A DNA stretch of 64,000 bases from an uncultured Lachnospiraceae bacterium. GTDB taxonomy: Bacteria; Bacillota; Clostridia; Lachnospirales; Lachnospiraceae. The DNA is taken from NCBI GenBank assembly GCA_902775555.1, contig CACYMQ010000004.1:1-64000 (forward strand), in the 5' to 3' direction. Position 1 is the stretch's first letter. Every line of letters starts with the position of its first letter. The notes below the pieces were generated by a model. The model did no database searches. It was not told the DNA's origin and saw only the letters and a program-made list of their open reading frames with translations. The position numbers and the translations under genes were made by a program. Positions 42,733 through 51,432 of the stretch are shown here, piece by piece.

Positions 42733-42813
42733 ATGGAAATGGCCTTGCAAAAGGTCTGTTTGTGTATGCCGGATCGGATTATCGTATTCATGGGGATCAC
42801 CTTCAGTGAATGA
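42733..42813 (+). CDS. candidate 26-aa leader peptide
   Basis: ATG at 42733, MEMALQKVCLCMPDRIIVFM then GITFSE. Weak RBS. Ends before the terminator. Confidence 0.3.
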   Translation: MEMALQKVCLCMPDRIIVFMGITFSE

Positions 42814-42879
42814 CATTTGTCCACGTTTTTTTGATGCGGCGTACTTTCATTTGATACAGGGATTCTTTATGGAATACTT

Positions 42880-42912
42880 AGATCCGCTTTCGGCAGAAAG
42901 CGGATCTTTTTC
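42880..42912 (+). terminator. leader terminator upstream of the ABC-F gene
   Basis: Perfect 12-bp stem AGATCCGCTTTC/GAAAGCGGATCT, 4-nt loop, then TTTTTC. It stands 22 nt before the ABC-F start, so readthrough is required from the leader promoter. Confidence 0.88.
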
Positions 42913-42933
42913 ATTTGAAAGGAGTGATGATAC

Positions 42934-44526
42934 ATGGCAGAGATCAAGGTGACAGATCTTACATTTGCCTATGAGGGCACGGCGGAGGATGTTCTGGAAC
43001 AGGTGACCTTCCATGTCGATACCGACTGGAAACTGGGATTTATAGGACGGAACGGGAAGGGAAAGACCACCCTGCTGAGGCTGCTGATGGGTGATTATGA
43101 ATATCAGGGGAGTATCGTGACAAGCACACATTTTGACTATTTCCCTTATGAAGTAAAGGCGGAGGACCTCACGAAGACCGCCGATGAACTGATGGAGGGC
43201 TGGAAGCCGCAGGCGGAGTCCTGGCAGGTGCTGATCCAGATGAATGAGATCGGGATGGATGCGGAGTTTCTGTACCGTCCCTTCGGAACCCTCAGCCACG
43301 GGGAGAGGACCCGCATCATGCTGGCGGTGCTGTTCGCAGGGGAAAATGAGTTTCTTCTGATCGACGAACCCACCAACCATCTGGATGCAGAAGCCCGGGA
43401 GATGGTGAAGAGGTATCTTGCCTCGAAGAAGGGCTTCATCCTGGTATCCCACGACCGCGATCTTCTTGATGCGGTATGTGACCACATGCTGGTGATGAAC
43501 CGGGAGACCATAGAGGTTCAGGTGGGGAATTTCTCCTCCTGGTGGGAGAATAAGGAAAAGAACGACAAGAATGCCATAGCGGAAAATGAGAAGCACAGGA
43601 AGGAAATCGGGAAGCTCCGTGCGGCTGCGGACCGGAGCAGCCGGTGGGCGGAGAAGAATGAAAATACGAAGATCGGCTTTGATCCCGTAAAGGAGCCGGA
43701 ACGAAATATCTCCACCCGTTCCTATATCGGAGCCAAGACCAAGAAGATGCAGGCCCGGGTGAAGTCCTACGAGAAACGGATGGAACGGGAGATCGAAGAG
43801 AAGGAAGGACTCCTGCAGGATATCGAGCGGGTGCCGGATCTCAGGCTGGAACCCATGAGGTATCATAAGGAGGTGCTGATCCACGCGAGAGATCTGGCCC
43901 TTCAATATGCGGATGCGGAGCAACCCCTGTTCCGGGGAGTGGGATTCCAGGTGAAACGCGGAGACCGGATCGTGATCCCTGGGGGCAACGGATGCGGGAA
44001 ATCCAGCCTGATCCGGAAGATCCTGCAGCTGGCGGGAGGGAATGCCGGGCCCGCGGATGCAGGAAGGGAAATAAAGGCGGAGGAGAAGGGGGATATGTCA
44101 TCGCAGCTGCTGATCACGGAAGGGACCCTGGAGGTGGGGGCCGGTCTGGTGATTTCTTATGTAAACCAGGATACCTCCCATTTGCACGGAACCCTCCGGG
44201 ATCACTGTGAGTCGGAAGGCCTTAGGGAAAACCTGCTGCTTGCGATCCTCCGAAAACTGGATTTCGAAAGGGAACAGTTCGGAAAGAAAATGGAGGACTT
44301 CTCCGAAGGCCAGAAGAAAAAGGTGCTGATCGCAGGCAGCCTCATCACGCCGGCGCATCTCTATATCTGGGATGAACCGCTGAATTATATCGATGTGTTC
44401 TCCCGGATGCAGATCGAGAAGCTGATCCTGGAATTCTGTCCCACCATGCTGCTGGTGGAGCATGATGTGAGATTTCGTGAGAAGGTCGGTACAGGATTTG
44501 TGAAGACGGTTCCTTTCGGGTTCTAA
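42934..44526 (+). CDS. ABC-F protein, Lsa/Vga antibiotic-resistance-like
   Basis: 530 aa with two ABC domains and no membrane segment. ABC1: GRNGKGKTTLLRLL, LSHGERTRIML, LLIDEPTNHLDAEA. The linker (~200-290) is Lys/Arg-rich and helical (P-site tRNA interaction motif region). ABC2: PGGNGCGKSSLIRKIL, FSEGQKKKVLIAGSL, LYIWDEPLNYIDVFSRMQIE. The WDEPLNYID wording and short linker are those of the Lsa/Vga group that dislodges lincosamides, streptogramins A and pleuromutilins from ribosomes. Resistance is inferred, not shown; a housekeeping translation factor is the alternative. RBS AAAGGAG. Confidence 0.88.
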   Translation: MAEIKVTDLTFAYEGTAEDVLEQVTFHVDTDWKLGFIGRNGKGKTTLLRLLMGDYEYQGSIVTSTHFDYFPYEVKAEDLTKTADELMEGWKPQAESWQVLIQMNEIGMDAEFLYRPFGTLSHGERTRIMLAVLFAGENEFLLIDEPTNHLDAEAREMVKRYLASKKGFILVSHDRDLLDAVCDHMLVMNRETIEVQVGNFSSWWENKEKNDKNAIAENEKHRKEIGKLRAAADRSSRWAEKNENTKIGFDPVKEPERNISTRSYIGAKTKKMQARVKSYEKRMEREIEEKEGLLQDIERVPDLRLEPMRYHKEVLIHARDLALQYADAEQPLFRGVGFQVKRGDRIVIPGGNGCGKSSLIRKILQLAGGNAGPADAGREIKAEEKGDMSSQLLITEGTLEVGAGLVISYVNQDTSHLHGTLRDHCESEGLRENLLLAILRKLDFEREQFGKKMEDFSEGQKKKVLIAGSLITPAHLYIWDEPLNYIDVFSRMQIEKLILEFCPTMLLVEHDVRFREKVGTGFVKTVPFGF

Positions 44527-44540
44527 TTTTATCCATTGTC

Positions 44541-44549
44541 TGTTATAAT
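44541..44549 (+). promoter_or_regulatory. extended -10 promoter of the EAL fusion gene
   Basis: TGTTATAAT (TATAAT 44544-44549); -35 weak (TTCTAA at 44521-44526, 17-bp spacer). Confidence 0.6.
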
Positions 44550-44618
44550 ACAAAGTGAATGCAAATATATAGCAACGACGGCATCACAGGATATACAGAC
44601 CCGGGAAAGGTGGAGCGG

Positions 44619-47600
44619 ATGAAGAGAGGCAGGATAGCCATTCTGGTTGGACATGCGGATGAAGAGTACCAAAGAAAGTTCATAGAGGGATTCCTACGTC
44701 GCGGATTCGAGGCGGATTATGATGTCTGCATCTTCTCCATGTACCGGAAATATCAGAACACCGTGGAACGGGGTGAGGGCGAAAGCAGTATCTTCCAGCT
44801 CCTCGAACCGCAGCATTTTGATGCCATCGTCATGCTCAAAGATACGATACAGGTTCCGGGGAAGGCTCAGGATATTGAAGAAAAATTACATGACACGTAC
44901 AAAGGGGAGGTGCTGGTGATCGAGCAGGAGAGCGATCATTTCCCCACCCTTTGTACGGACGGATATAAGGGCATGCGGAAGGTGGTCGAACATTTTGTAA
45001 AGGACCATCATTTCCGGGATATTGCCTTCCTGAACGGTAAGAAATGGCACAGTCATTCGGTAACCCGTCTGCAGGCCTTCAGAGACGTGCTGGAGGAAAA
45101 CGGGATCAAGGTGGATGAGGACAGGATCGTCCACGGAGATTTCTGGTATACCAGCGGGGAACTCTTTGTGGATCAGCAGCTGTCCAAAAAAGGAAAGCTT
45201 CCGGAGGCGGTGGTGGTGGCAAATGACTGCATGGCCATCGGACTCTGCAAAGCCCTGGTCAATCACGGCTACCGGGTTCCGGAGGATGTGGCGGTCGCAA
45301 GCTATGATTCCTCGGAGGAGGGACGTACCAGTCCGATCCCCATCACTTCCGTGATGATCCCGGCAGAGGAATGCGGAGAGTATGCGGCGGAGTATCTGTC
45401 GGCCCGTCTTTCCGGAAGAGAAATCGGAGAGTTTCAGGCTGAGGCAAAACTGATACCGGGTGAAAGCTGCGGCTGCATGGACAGCACGGCCTATATAAAG
45501 GATACCCGGAGGGCAAAATGGGATACCGTCATTTCCGAGGAGGGTTATTTCTCCATTAATTCCACCACGCAGGATGACCTGATGCTGCAGAATAATCTGC
45601 AGGGCTTTCTCAGTATCGTTTATTCCTATGCATATCAGATCCCCGAGGCGGAAAGCTTCCACCTCTGTCTGAATGATACCTGGCAGAATATGGATACCGA
45701 GCCGGATGTTCTTTTTGATGCCAACGGATATTCCGACCATATGCTGCATGCCGTCAGCTATTACAGAAATGGCAGGGAAGGAAATGTGAGTCTGACGGAA
45801 CTCTTCCCGACGGAGGATATCCTTCCGGAGATCTGGGAAGAGAGCGAGAAACCGAGGGCTTTCTTCTTTACGCCGGTTTACTATGAATCCAAGTGTTTCG
45901 GATATGCTGCAGTCAGCTACGGCTCCGAGACAAGAGTCTATGATGAGACCTATCGTCTGTGGATCCGGTCGGCTACACGCTATCTGGAAAGCCTGCGGCG
46001 TGTTACGCTGCAGAGACATTTGAACAAAAAAGGCGAAGAAGAGCGTGTATGGAGAGTGATCGGCAGCAGCGCAGGCCCTGAGATCACCATGACCGACGAT
46101 GAGAAGAAGGAACTGGAACTGGTGGAGCAGATCCTTGACGGGAATCTTTTCCAATATTATTTCCAGCCCATCGTCCGCGTATCGGACGGATCCATATATT
46201 CCTATGAGGCGCTGATGCGCTCCACCACGGAGCAGAGGATCTCTCCGCTGAAGATCATTAAATATGCGGGTATGCTGAACCGCCTGCAGGATGTGGAGAG
46301 CGCAACCTTCGGGAATGTGCTGAATCTTCTGGAAAAAAATGCAGAGCTCCTGACGGAAAAAAAGATCTTCATAAACAGTATACCGGGCATACGGCTCAGG
46401 GAGGAAGACGGCAGGAAGATACTCCCGCTTCTTGAAAAGTACCATGAGTCCGTGGTGGTGGAACTGACGGAGGAGGCTGAGGTCGGAGAAGACGAACTAA
46501 AGCGCCTTCATAACCTGATCAATCAGATCGGGATCGAAACGGCGGTTGATGATTATGGTACCGGCTATTCGAATGTCAGCAATATCCTTCGGTATATGCC
46601 GAACTATGTAAAGATCGACCGGTCCCTTCTTTCGGAGATCCAGTTCCAGCCGCAGAAGCAGCATTTTGTCCGGGAGATCATCGAATTCTGCCATGATAAC
46701 CGGATCATGGCGCTGGCAGAAGGGGTGGAGACCACGGAGGAGCTTCGGACCGTGATCCATCTGGGGGCAGATCTGATCCAGGGATATTATACCGCAAAGC
46801 CGGAGGACAGATTCCTTCCGGCAGTGGAGGATAAGGTCAGAAATGAGATAAGGGATTACCTGCAGGAGAGCCAGGACGGAGTGACCAAGAGGATCTATAC
46901 CGCAGGCATGACGAACCGTATCCTCCTCAGTAACCTGAAGAAGAACGGAAGTACGGACATCGTGGTTCCTTCGGAGAAGGCAGTCTATAAAGATATAGCC
47001 GTCATCGGAACGCCGGGAATGGATACGGATATCCATATGCGGATCGAAGCAGGCTACCAGGGACATATCACGCTGGAAAATGTGAGCTTCTCAAATGTAA
47101 AGGAACGGCCCTGCATCGAGCTTGGAGAGAATTGCGAGGTTTCTTTGGTCCTAAAGGGAGAGAACCATCTGAGAGGAGGCGGGATCCTGGTTCCCTACGG
47201 ATCGTCACTTTCAACCGAGGGCGAGGGAAATCTGGAGATCAGCATCAACCACACCGGCTATTACGGGATCGGAAATGGCATGAAGGAACGGCACGGGTCC
47301 ATCCGGCTGAACCAGACCGGCGCCATCAATATCATAGCCGGCGGGAAGATCGGCGTATGTATCGGATCCGGGATGGGAGGCGACATCCGTATCAACAAAG
47401 GAAGGTATCATCTGCTTACGAAGGGTGGTACCAGTGTGGGGATCGGTTCCCATGAAGGAACTGCCGAGATCATCATTGCAAACTGCGCCATTGAATCGGA
47501 ACAGCCGGTGGTAAAGGGGATCAGTATCGGAAGCATGCAGGGAGATGCCGACATCGCCTTGTTCCATTCGACCCTGGACATCTTCCTCGGAGCCACGGAA

Positions 47601-47969
47601 TGCGTGGGGATCGGTTCTATGGAAGGCGGTACGGTGAGACTTACGAGCCGGGATACCATTGCCACGCTGAATCTTCGAGGGGAGGAATCCACCTGTATCG
47701 GTGCGCTCCGGGGGACCAGCGAGCTTACGGTGGAACGCGGCGGCCTCATGCTGATGAATGTGGGAGCGAAGGCGCTTGCCATCGGCGGATATACGGAGGA
47801 TACACATTTTCTGCTGGAGAACGGAGATCTGAGGGAGGATATCCGGAACCGGATCGGTGTGGATACCTATGCGGCGGATGACAACATCCGGATCGTAAAC
47901 GGCCGGACACGCATCCTTATAAACGGGGAGCCCTTTGAGCGTGCATCCGAAGACTCCTGGGGGGACTGA
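44619..47969 (+). CDS. LacI-type sensor / EAL phosphodiesterase / beta-helix fusion
   Basis: 1116 aa from the ATG at 44619 (GGAAAGGTGGAG upstream); the ATG at 44559 has no RBS. Residues ~1-300: Peripla_BP_3-like LacI/GalR sugar-binding domain without a DNA-binding HTH. ~310-490: connecting domain. ~505-750: EAL domain with all key residues (YEALMR, NSIPGI, VVELTEEAE, DDYGTGYS, KIDRSLL, ALAEGVET, QGYY), so c-di-GMP hydrolysis is expected. ~770-1116: repeats of the form GIGSxxGxxxI (for example IGSGMGGDIRINKG, VGIGSHEGTAEI, VGIGSMEGGTVRL) that look like a right-handed beta-helix similar to Cthe_2159-type carbohydrate-binding proteins. No signal peptide or membrane helix, so the protein is cytoplasmic. 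Confidence 0.86.
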   Translation: MKRGRIAILVGHADEEYQRKFIEGFLRRGFEADYDVCIFSMYRKYQNTVERGEGESSIFQLLEPQHFDAIVMLKDTIQVPGKAQDIEEKLHDTYKGEVLVIEQESDHFPTLCTDGYKGMRKVVEHFVKDHHFRDIAFLNGKKWHSHSVTRLQAFRDVLEENGIKVDEDRIVHGDFWYTSGELFVDQQLSKKGKLPEAVVVANDCMAIGLCKALVNHGYRVPEDVAVASYDSSEEGRTSPIPITSVMIPAEECGEYAAEYLSARLSGREIGEFQAEAKLIPGESCGCMDSTAYIKDTRRAKWDTVISEEGYFSINSTTQDDLMLQNNLQGFLSIVYSYAYQIPEAESFHLCLNDTWQNMDTEPDVLFDANGYSDHMLHAVSYYRNGREGNVSLTELFPTEDILPEIWEESEKPRAFFFTPVYYESKCFGYAAVSYGSETRVYDETYRLWIRSATRYLESLRRVTLQRHLNKKGEEERVWRVIGSSAGPEITMTDDEKKELELVEQILDGNLFQYYFQPIVRVSDGSIYSYEALMRSTTEQRISPLKIIKYAGMLNRLQDVESATFGNVLNLLEKNAELLTEKKIFINSIPGIRLREEDGRKILPLLEKYHESVVVELTEEAEVGEDELKRLHNLINQIGIETAVDDYGTGYSNVSNILRYMPNYVKIDRSLLSEIQFQPQKQHFVREIIEFCHDNRIMALAEGVETTEELRTVIHLGADLIQGYYTAKPEDRFLPAVEDKVRNEIRDYLQESQDGVTKRIYTAGMTNRILLSNLKKNGSTDIVVPSEKAVYKDIAVIGTPGMDTDIHMRIEAGYQGHITLENVSFSNVKERPCIELGENCEVSLVLKGENHLRGGGILVPYGSSLSTEGEGNLEISINHTGYYGIGNGMKERHGSIRLNQTGAINIIAGGKIGVCIGSGMGGDIRINKGRYHLLTKGGTSVGIGSHEGTAEIIIANCAIESEQPVVKGISIGSMQGDADIALFHSTLDIFLGATECVGIGSMEGGTVRLTSRDTIATLNLRGEESTCIGALRGTSELTVERGGLMLMNVGAKALAIGGYTEDTHFLLENGDLREDIRNRIGVDTYAADDNIRIVNGRTRILINGEPFERASEDSWGD

Positions 47970-47971
47970 TG

Positions 47972-48035
47972 GGAATTTACAAGACCACATCGGATGATGG
48001 AATCTACAAGACCGCATCGGATGATGGAATTTACA
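47972..48035 (+). repeat. 27-bp tandem repeat, 2.4 copies
   Basis: Units start at 47972, 47999 and 48026: GGAATTTACAAGACCACATC then GGATGAT. The third is cut after GGAATTTACA and merges into the dapA promoter. They begin two bases after the stop codon of the EAL fusion gene. Confidence 0.9.
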
Positions 48036-48064
48036 TTGACACATACATGGAGGAATGCTATAAT
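48036..48064 (+). promoter_or_regulatory. promoter of dapA
   Basis: Consensus -35 TTGACA (48036-48041), 17-bp spacer, -10 TATAAT (48059-48064). Confidence 0.9.
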
Positions 48065-48073
48065 TCAGACACT

Positions 48074-48245
48074 AAGTAGAGGCGCGACGATCATTAGTAG
48101 CATGCCGGATGGTGCTGACTGCCGGAGAGGGTGTGCGAAAGGGAGAGTTGCCGAAGTGGGACCGGTGGTCAGACCGGTTTTGCTGGGCCTGTGGTTAAGA
48201 GCTGCAGGACTGTCACCGGCGAGGGAGTCCGGTGGAGTGCTACTT
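48074..48245 (+). promoter_or_regulatory. lysine riboswitch (L-box)
   Basis: P1 is AAGTAG (48074-48079) with CTACTT (48240-48245). Between them are AGAGGCGCGACGATCATTAG, GGAGAGGGTG, GAAAGGGAGA, CTGTGGTTAAGAGCTGCAGG and GAGGGAGTCCGGTGGAGTG, the conserved L-box pieces in order. Lysine binding should favour the terminator at 48287 and turn dapA off. The downstream gene is the first committed step to lysine. Confidence 0.9.
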
Positions 48246-48286
48246 CGGGTAAACCCCACATTTGAAATGTATGGTATGGGATTTAT

Positions 48287-48317
48287 TTCGGGATAGTGCT
48301 CACTGTCCCGAATTTTC
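48287..48317 (+). terminator. riboswitch-controlled terminator before dapA
   Basis: TTCGGGATAGTG / CACTGTCCCGAA (one G-U) followed by TTTTCT, 22 nt before dapA. Confidence 0.88.
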
Positions 48318-48338
48318 TATGTTTAGGAGGAAAAAGAA

Positions 48339-49229
48339 ATGGCTGTTTTTAAGGGATCAGGAGTTGCACTTGTTACACCTTTCAAGGAGAATCTGGAGGT
48401 TGATTACGATCAGCTGCGTAAGCTCTGCGACTGGCATGTAGAGCACGGAACGGATGCGATCATCGTCTGCGGGACCACAGGCGAGGCTTCCACGCTGACA
48501 GAGGAAGAGCACTCCAAATGTATCGAAGTGGTTGCGGAGCAGATCCATGGACGGATTCCGGTTATCGCAGGAACCGGTTCCAATGCGACCTACACCGCAG
48601 TGAAGCTGTCCAAGGAGGCAGAGCAGAGCGGAGTCGACGGACTGTTGATCGTAACTCCGTATTACAATAAGGCTACCCAGCAGGGACTGATCCGGCATTA
48701 TACCGAGATCGCGGAATCTGTAAATATTCCGATCATCATGTACAATGTTCCGAGCCGGACAGGCTGCAACATCCAGCCGGCTACGGCCGCTCAGCTGGCA
48801 AAGGAAGTAGACAATATCGTAGCGATAAAGGAAGCGTCCGGAAATATCTCCCAGATCGCGGATCTTGCAGCGATGGCAGACGGCTGCATCGATATTTATT
48901 CCGGAAATGATGATCAGGTGCTTCCGCTGCTTGCACTCGGCGGGATCGGCGTTATTTCCGTAACCGCAAATATCATTCCGGAGGATACACACAATCTGGT
49001 ACACAGCTTCCTGAACGGAGATATCGAGACATCCCGGAAGCTTCAGCTGAAGGCGATGGAGCTGTGCCATGCCCTGTTCTGTGAAGTGAATCCGATCCCC
49101 GTGAAGAAGGCGGTAGAACTGATGGGCCTTTGCAACGGATACGTTCGTATGCCCATGACGGAAATGGAAGCAAAGAACGTAGAGCGCCTGAAGAAGGCAA
49201 TGGTTGAGTACGGGATCAAGCTGGCGTAA
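48339..49229 (+). CDS. dapA: 4-hydroxy-tetrahydrodipicolinate synthase
   Basis: 296 aa TIM-barrel aldolase. Condenses pyruvate with aspartate semialdehyde in lysine/diaminopimelate synthesis. GTTGEASTLTEEEH, the Tyr of PIIMYNVPSRTGCNI and the Schiff-base Lys in VAIKEASGNISQI are present. RBS TAGGAGG. Under the lysine riboswitch; dapB follows after a dispersed repeat, so the two probably form one unit. Confidence 0.97.
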   Translation: MAVFKGSGVALVTPFKENLEVDYDQLRKLCDWHVEHGTDAIIVCGTTGEASTLTEEEHSKCIEVVAEQIHGRIPVIAGTGSNATYTAVKLSKEAEQSGVDGLLIVTPYYNKATQQGLIRHYTEIAESVNIPIIMYNVPSRTGCNIQPATAAQLAKEVDNIVAIKEASGNISQIADLAAMADGCIDIYSGNDDQVLPLLALGGIGVISVTANIIPEDTHNLVHSFLNGDIETSRKLQLKAMELCHALFCEVNPIPVKKAVELMGLCNGYVRMPMTEMEAKNVERLKKAMVEYGIKLA

Positions 49230-49236
49230 CGCCGAT

Positions 49237-49358
49237 GTCATCCTGAGCATGCCTGTCATCCTGAGCAACGCGAAGGATCTTAAAGAATAAGATTCTTCGT
49301 CGCTGCGCTCCTCAGAATGACATGCCGATGTCATCCTGAGCATCGCGAAGGATCTACC
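49237..49358. repeat. dispersed palindromic repeat between dapA and dapB
   Basis: Four arm-like pieces: two GTCATCCTGAGC starts, an AAGATTCTTCGTCGCTGCGC...CTCAGAATGACA arm, and a final GTCATCCTGAGCATCGCGAA GGATCT. It fills the gap inside an operon. Confidence 0.88.
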
Positions 49359-49386
49359 GAGTTTGAAAGTGAGGAACGAAAGATAT

Positions 49387-50151
49387 ATGGTTAGAATCAT
49401 CATGCACGGCGCAAACGGCCGTATGGGTAAAGTGATCAGTGGACTGGTGGCAGCGGATCCGGATGCTGAGATCGTAGCGGGCGTGGATATCGCTCCGGGC
49501 GATGCGGCTTATCCGATCTACACGGATCTGGCGGATGTAAAGGAAGAAGCGGACGTAGTGATCGACTTCTCGACCGCAAAGATCGTGGATCATCTGCTGG
49601 ATACAGCGGCTGCAAAGAAACTTCCGGTGGTACTCTGTACCACGGGATTATCCGAGGAGCAGCTGGCAAATGTAAGAAAGATGTCCCGGGAGATCCCGAT
49701 CCTGAAGTCCGCAAATATGAGTCTGGGGATCAATGCCCTGACCGGACTTCTGAAGTCTGCTACAAAGGTCTTCGGAAATGCAGGCTTTGATATCGAGATC
49801 GTGGAACGGCATCATAATCAGAAGCTGGATGCGCCCAGCGGAACGGCCATCATGCTGGCGGATGCCATCAACGATGCGGCGGATGGTCAGTATGAATATA
49901 TCTATGACCGCAGTCAGAGAAGAGAGAAGAGAGGACAGAAGGAGCTGGGGATCTCCGCTGTACGCGGAGGAACGATCCCAGGGACCCATGAGATCATTTT
50001 CGCCGGACCGGATGAGGTGATCGAGCTTCGCCATGTGGCTTATTCCCGGAGCATTTTCGGAAACGGAGCCATCAGTGCCGCTAAATATCTGGCGGGACGT
50101 GAAGCGGGGCTGTATGATATGAATGATGTGATCGCTGCCATGCAGGCGTAA
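49387..50151 (+). CDS. dapB: 4-hydroxy-tetrahydrodipicolinate reductase
   Basis: 254 aa. Start at 49387 (MVRIIMHGANGRMGKV) with GAGGAACGAAAG upstream; the frame upstream to 49363 is unneeded. GxNGRMG NAD(P)H loop, VVIDFSTA, and the dihydrodipicolinate-site EIVERHHNQKLDAPSGTA are all present. Second step after dapA. Confidence 0.97.
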   Translation: MVRIIMHGANGRMGKVISGLVAADPDAEIVAGVDIAPGDAAYPIYTDLADVKEEADVVIDFSTAKIVDHLLDTAAAKKLPVVLCTTGLSEEQLANVRKMSREIPILKSANMSLGINALTGLLKSATKVFGNAGFDIEIVERHHNQKLDAPSGTAIMLADAINDAADGQYEYIYDRSQRREKRGQKELGISAVRGGTIPGTHEIIFAGPDEVIELRHVAYSRSIFGNGAISAAKYLAGREAGLYDMNDVIAAMQA

Positions 50152-50170
50152 GATTTAAGAGGAACATTTT

Positions 50171-50497
50171 ATGTATCAGGATGTGGTCGTACTTTGCAGT
50201 GCTTCGAAGTATACACAGAAATTCTATCTGAATCCGGATTTTGACGGTCTTCCGGAGCAGGTAAAGCAGGAACTGAAGATCGCCTGTGTGCTCTTTACCG
50301 AGGAGGTGGGAGGCGTGATCCTTTTTATCTATGATGAGAAGGGCAATCTCACCATCACCACGGAGGCGGACGAGGGAGATATCCTGTATGATGAGATCGG
50401 GGCACATTTGCTTGTAAAGAGAATGAGGCAGGAGAAGAGGGAACTGTTCGAACAGCTTGAACAGTACTATGCCGCCTTCTTTCTGAATGAAGAATAG
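50171..50497 (+). CDS. small conserved protein (DUF6145-like)
   Basis: 108 aa, soluble, acidic. VVVLCSASKYTQKFYLNPDFDGLPEQVKQELKI is the recognisable start; I associate it with DUF6145, seen in Lachnospiraceae, but cannot confirm. Function unknown. RBS AGAGGAAC. Nineteen nt after dapB and 22 nt before coaX, so co-transcribed. Confidence 0.75.
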   Translation: MYQDVVVLCSASKYTQKFYLNPDFDGLPEQVKQELKIACVLFTEEVGGVILFIYDEKGNLTITTEADEGDILYDEIGAHLLVKRMRQEKRELFEQLEQYYAAFFLNEE

Positions 50498-50519
50498 GAA
50501 CCGCACAGGAGTATAGAAT

Positions 50520-51287
50520 ATGTTATTTGCAATCGATGTCGGAAATACGAATATCACCGTCGGACTTTTCGACGGAAAGGATCTGGTGAAGCAATTCCGT
50601 ATGATCACCCAGACCTCCCGCACCTCGGATGAATACGGTGTGTTTCTGGGAGAATGGCTGTCATTGAACGGATTTGTGATGACGGACATCACGGACTGTG
50701 TGATCTCCTCTGTAGTTCCGGATATCATGCATTCTCTGGTCAGCGGTATCATCAAGTATTTTGATGTAAAGCCCCTGATCATAGCGCCGGGTGTCAGAAC
50801 GGGGATCAAGATCTCCATACCGAACCCGAAGGAGCTGGGCGCAGACCGTCTGGTGGATGCCGTGGCAGCTTATGAAATGTACGGCGGACCCGTGATCGTG
50901 GTGGACTTCGGAACGGCTACGACCCATGACCTGGTGCTTGAGGACGGAACCTTCTATGCGGGAGTTACTTCTCCCGGTATCCGCCTTGCGGCAAATGCCC
51001 TCTGGACCGGTACCGCAAAGCTGCCGGAGGTTGAGATTAAAAAGGTGGACACGATCCTGGGCCGGGACACCGTATCCAGCATGCAGGCCGGTATCTACTA
51101 CGGCTATATCGGCCAGACGGAGTATATCATCCGCAGACTGAAGGAGGAATCCAAGCTTCCGAATCTGAAGGTGGTGGCAACCGGTGGTCTGGGAAAGCTG
51201 ATCTTTGAGGCCACTAAGGAGATCGACATCTACAATCCGGAGCTGACGCTTCACGGCCTGAGGATCATCTACGACAAGCAGGGATGA
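50520..51287 (+). CDS. coaX: type III pantothenate kinase
   Basis: 255 aa, first step of CoA synthesis. [15 protein letters not shown] (phosphate-1), [33 protein letters not shown] (active-site Asp) and [10 protein letters not shown] (adenosine region) identify CoaX. RBS AGGAG. The following gap carries the second copy of the 89-bp composite repeat. Confidence 0.96.
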   Translation: MLFAIDVGNTNITVGLFDGKDLVKQFRMITQTSRTSDEYGVFLGEWLSLNGFVMTDITDCVISSVVPDIMHSLVSGIIKYFDVKPLIIAPGVRTGIKISIPNPKELGADRLVDAVAAYEMYGGPVIVVDFGTATTHDLVLEDGTFYAGVTSPGIRLAANALWTGTAKLPEVEIKKVDTILGRDTVSSMQAGIYYGYIGQTEYIIRRLKEESKLPNLKVVATGGLGKLIFEATKEIDIYNPELTLHGLRIIYDKQG

Positions 51288-51288
51288 T

Positions 51289-51415
51289 GTCATCATCCTG
51301 AGCCATCTTGTCATCCTGAGCGGGCGCACGCGTGCCGGTGGCACGCGGTTTGTGCGCCGAGTATCGACCAAGCGGCAGCGCGAAGCGAAGGATCTTAACG
51401 CGAAGGATCTTACGG
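51289..51415. repeat. dispersed repeat with 89-bp composite form, second copy
   Basis: Composite at 51309-51397 matches 37930-38018 except for two substitutions, including the nested hairpin. Short partial arms flank it (CATCATCCTGAGC before, CGCGAAGGATCTTA after). Confidence 0.9.
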
Positions 51416-51432
51416 AATAAAGAGAACGAATC

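Larger units (their letters stand above)
42655..42912 (+). promoter_or_regulatory. attenuator-like leader of the ABC-F gene
   Basis: About 260 nt of transcribed leader between the promoter and a strong terminator, without a long gene. It contains two short frames with ribosome-binding signals. ABC-F resistance genes are often controlled by such leaders, where a drug-stalled ribosome prevents termination. Candidate only. Confidence 0.5.

Noticed and set aside
44619..45520. LacI-family transcription factor
   Set aside because: The sugar-binding domain is present, but there is no N-terminal HTH and the chain continues into an EAL domain.
48074..48317. Second T-box
   Set aside because: No T-box 14-mer is present; conserved elements and P1 match the lysine riboswitch and the gene is dapA.
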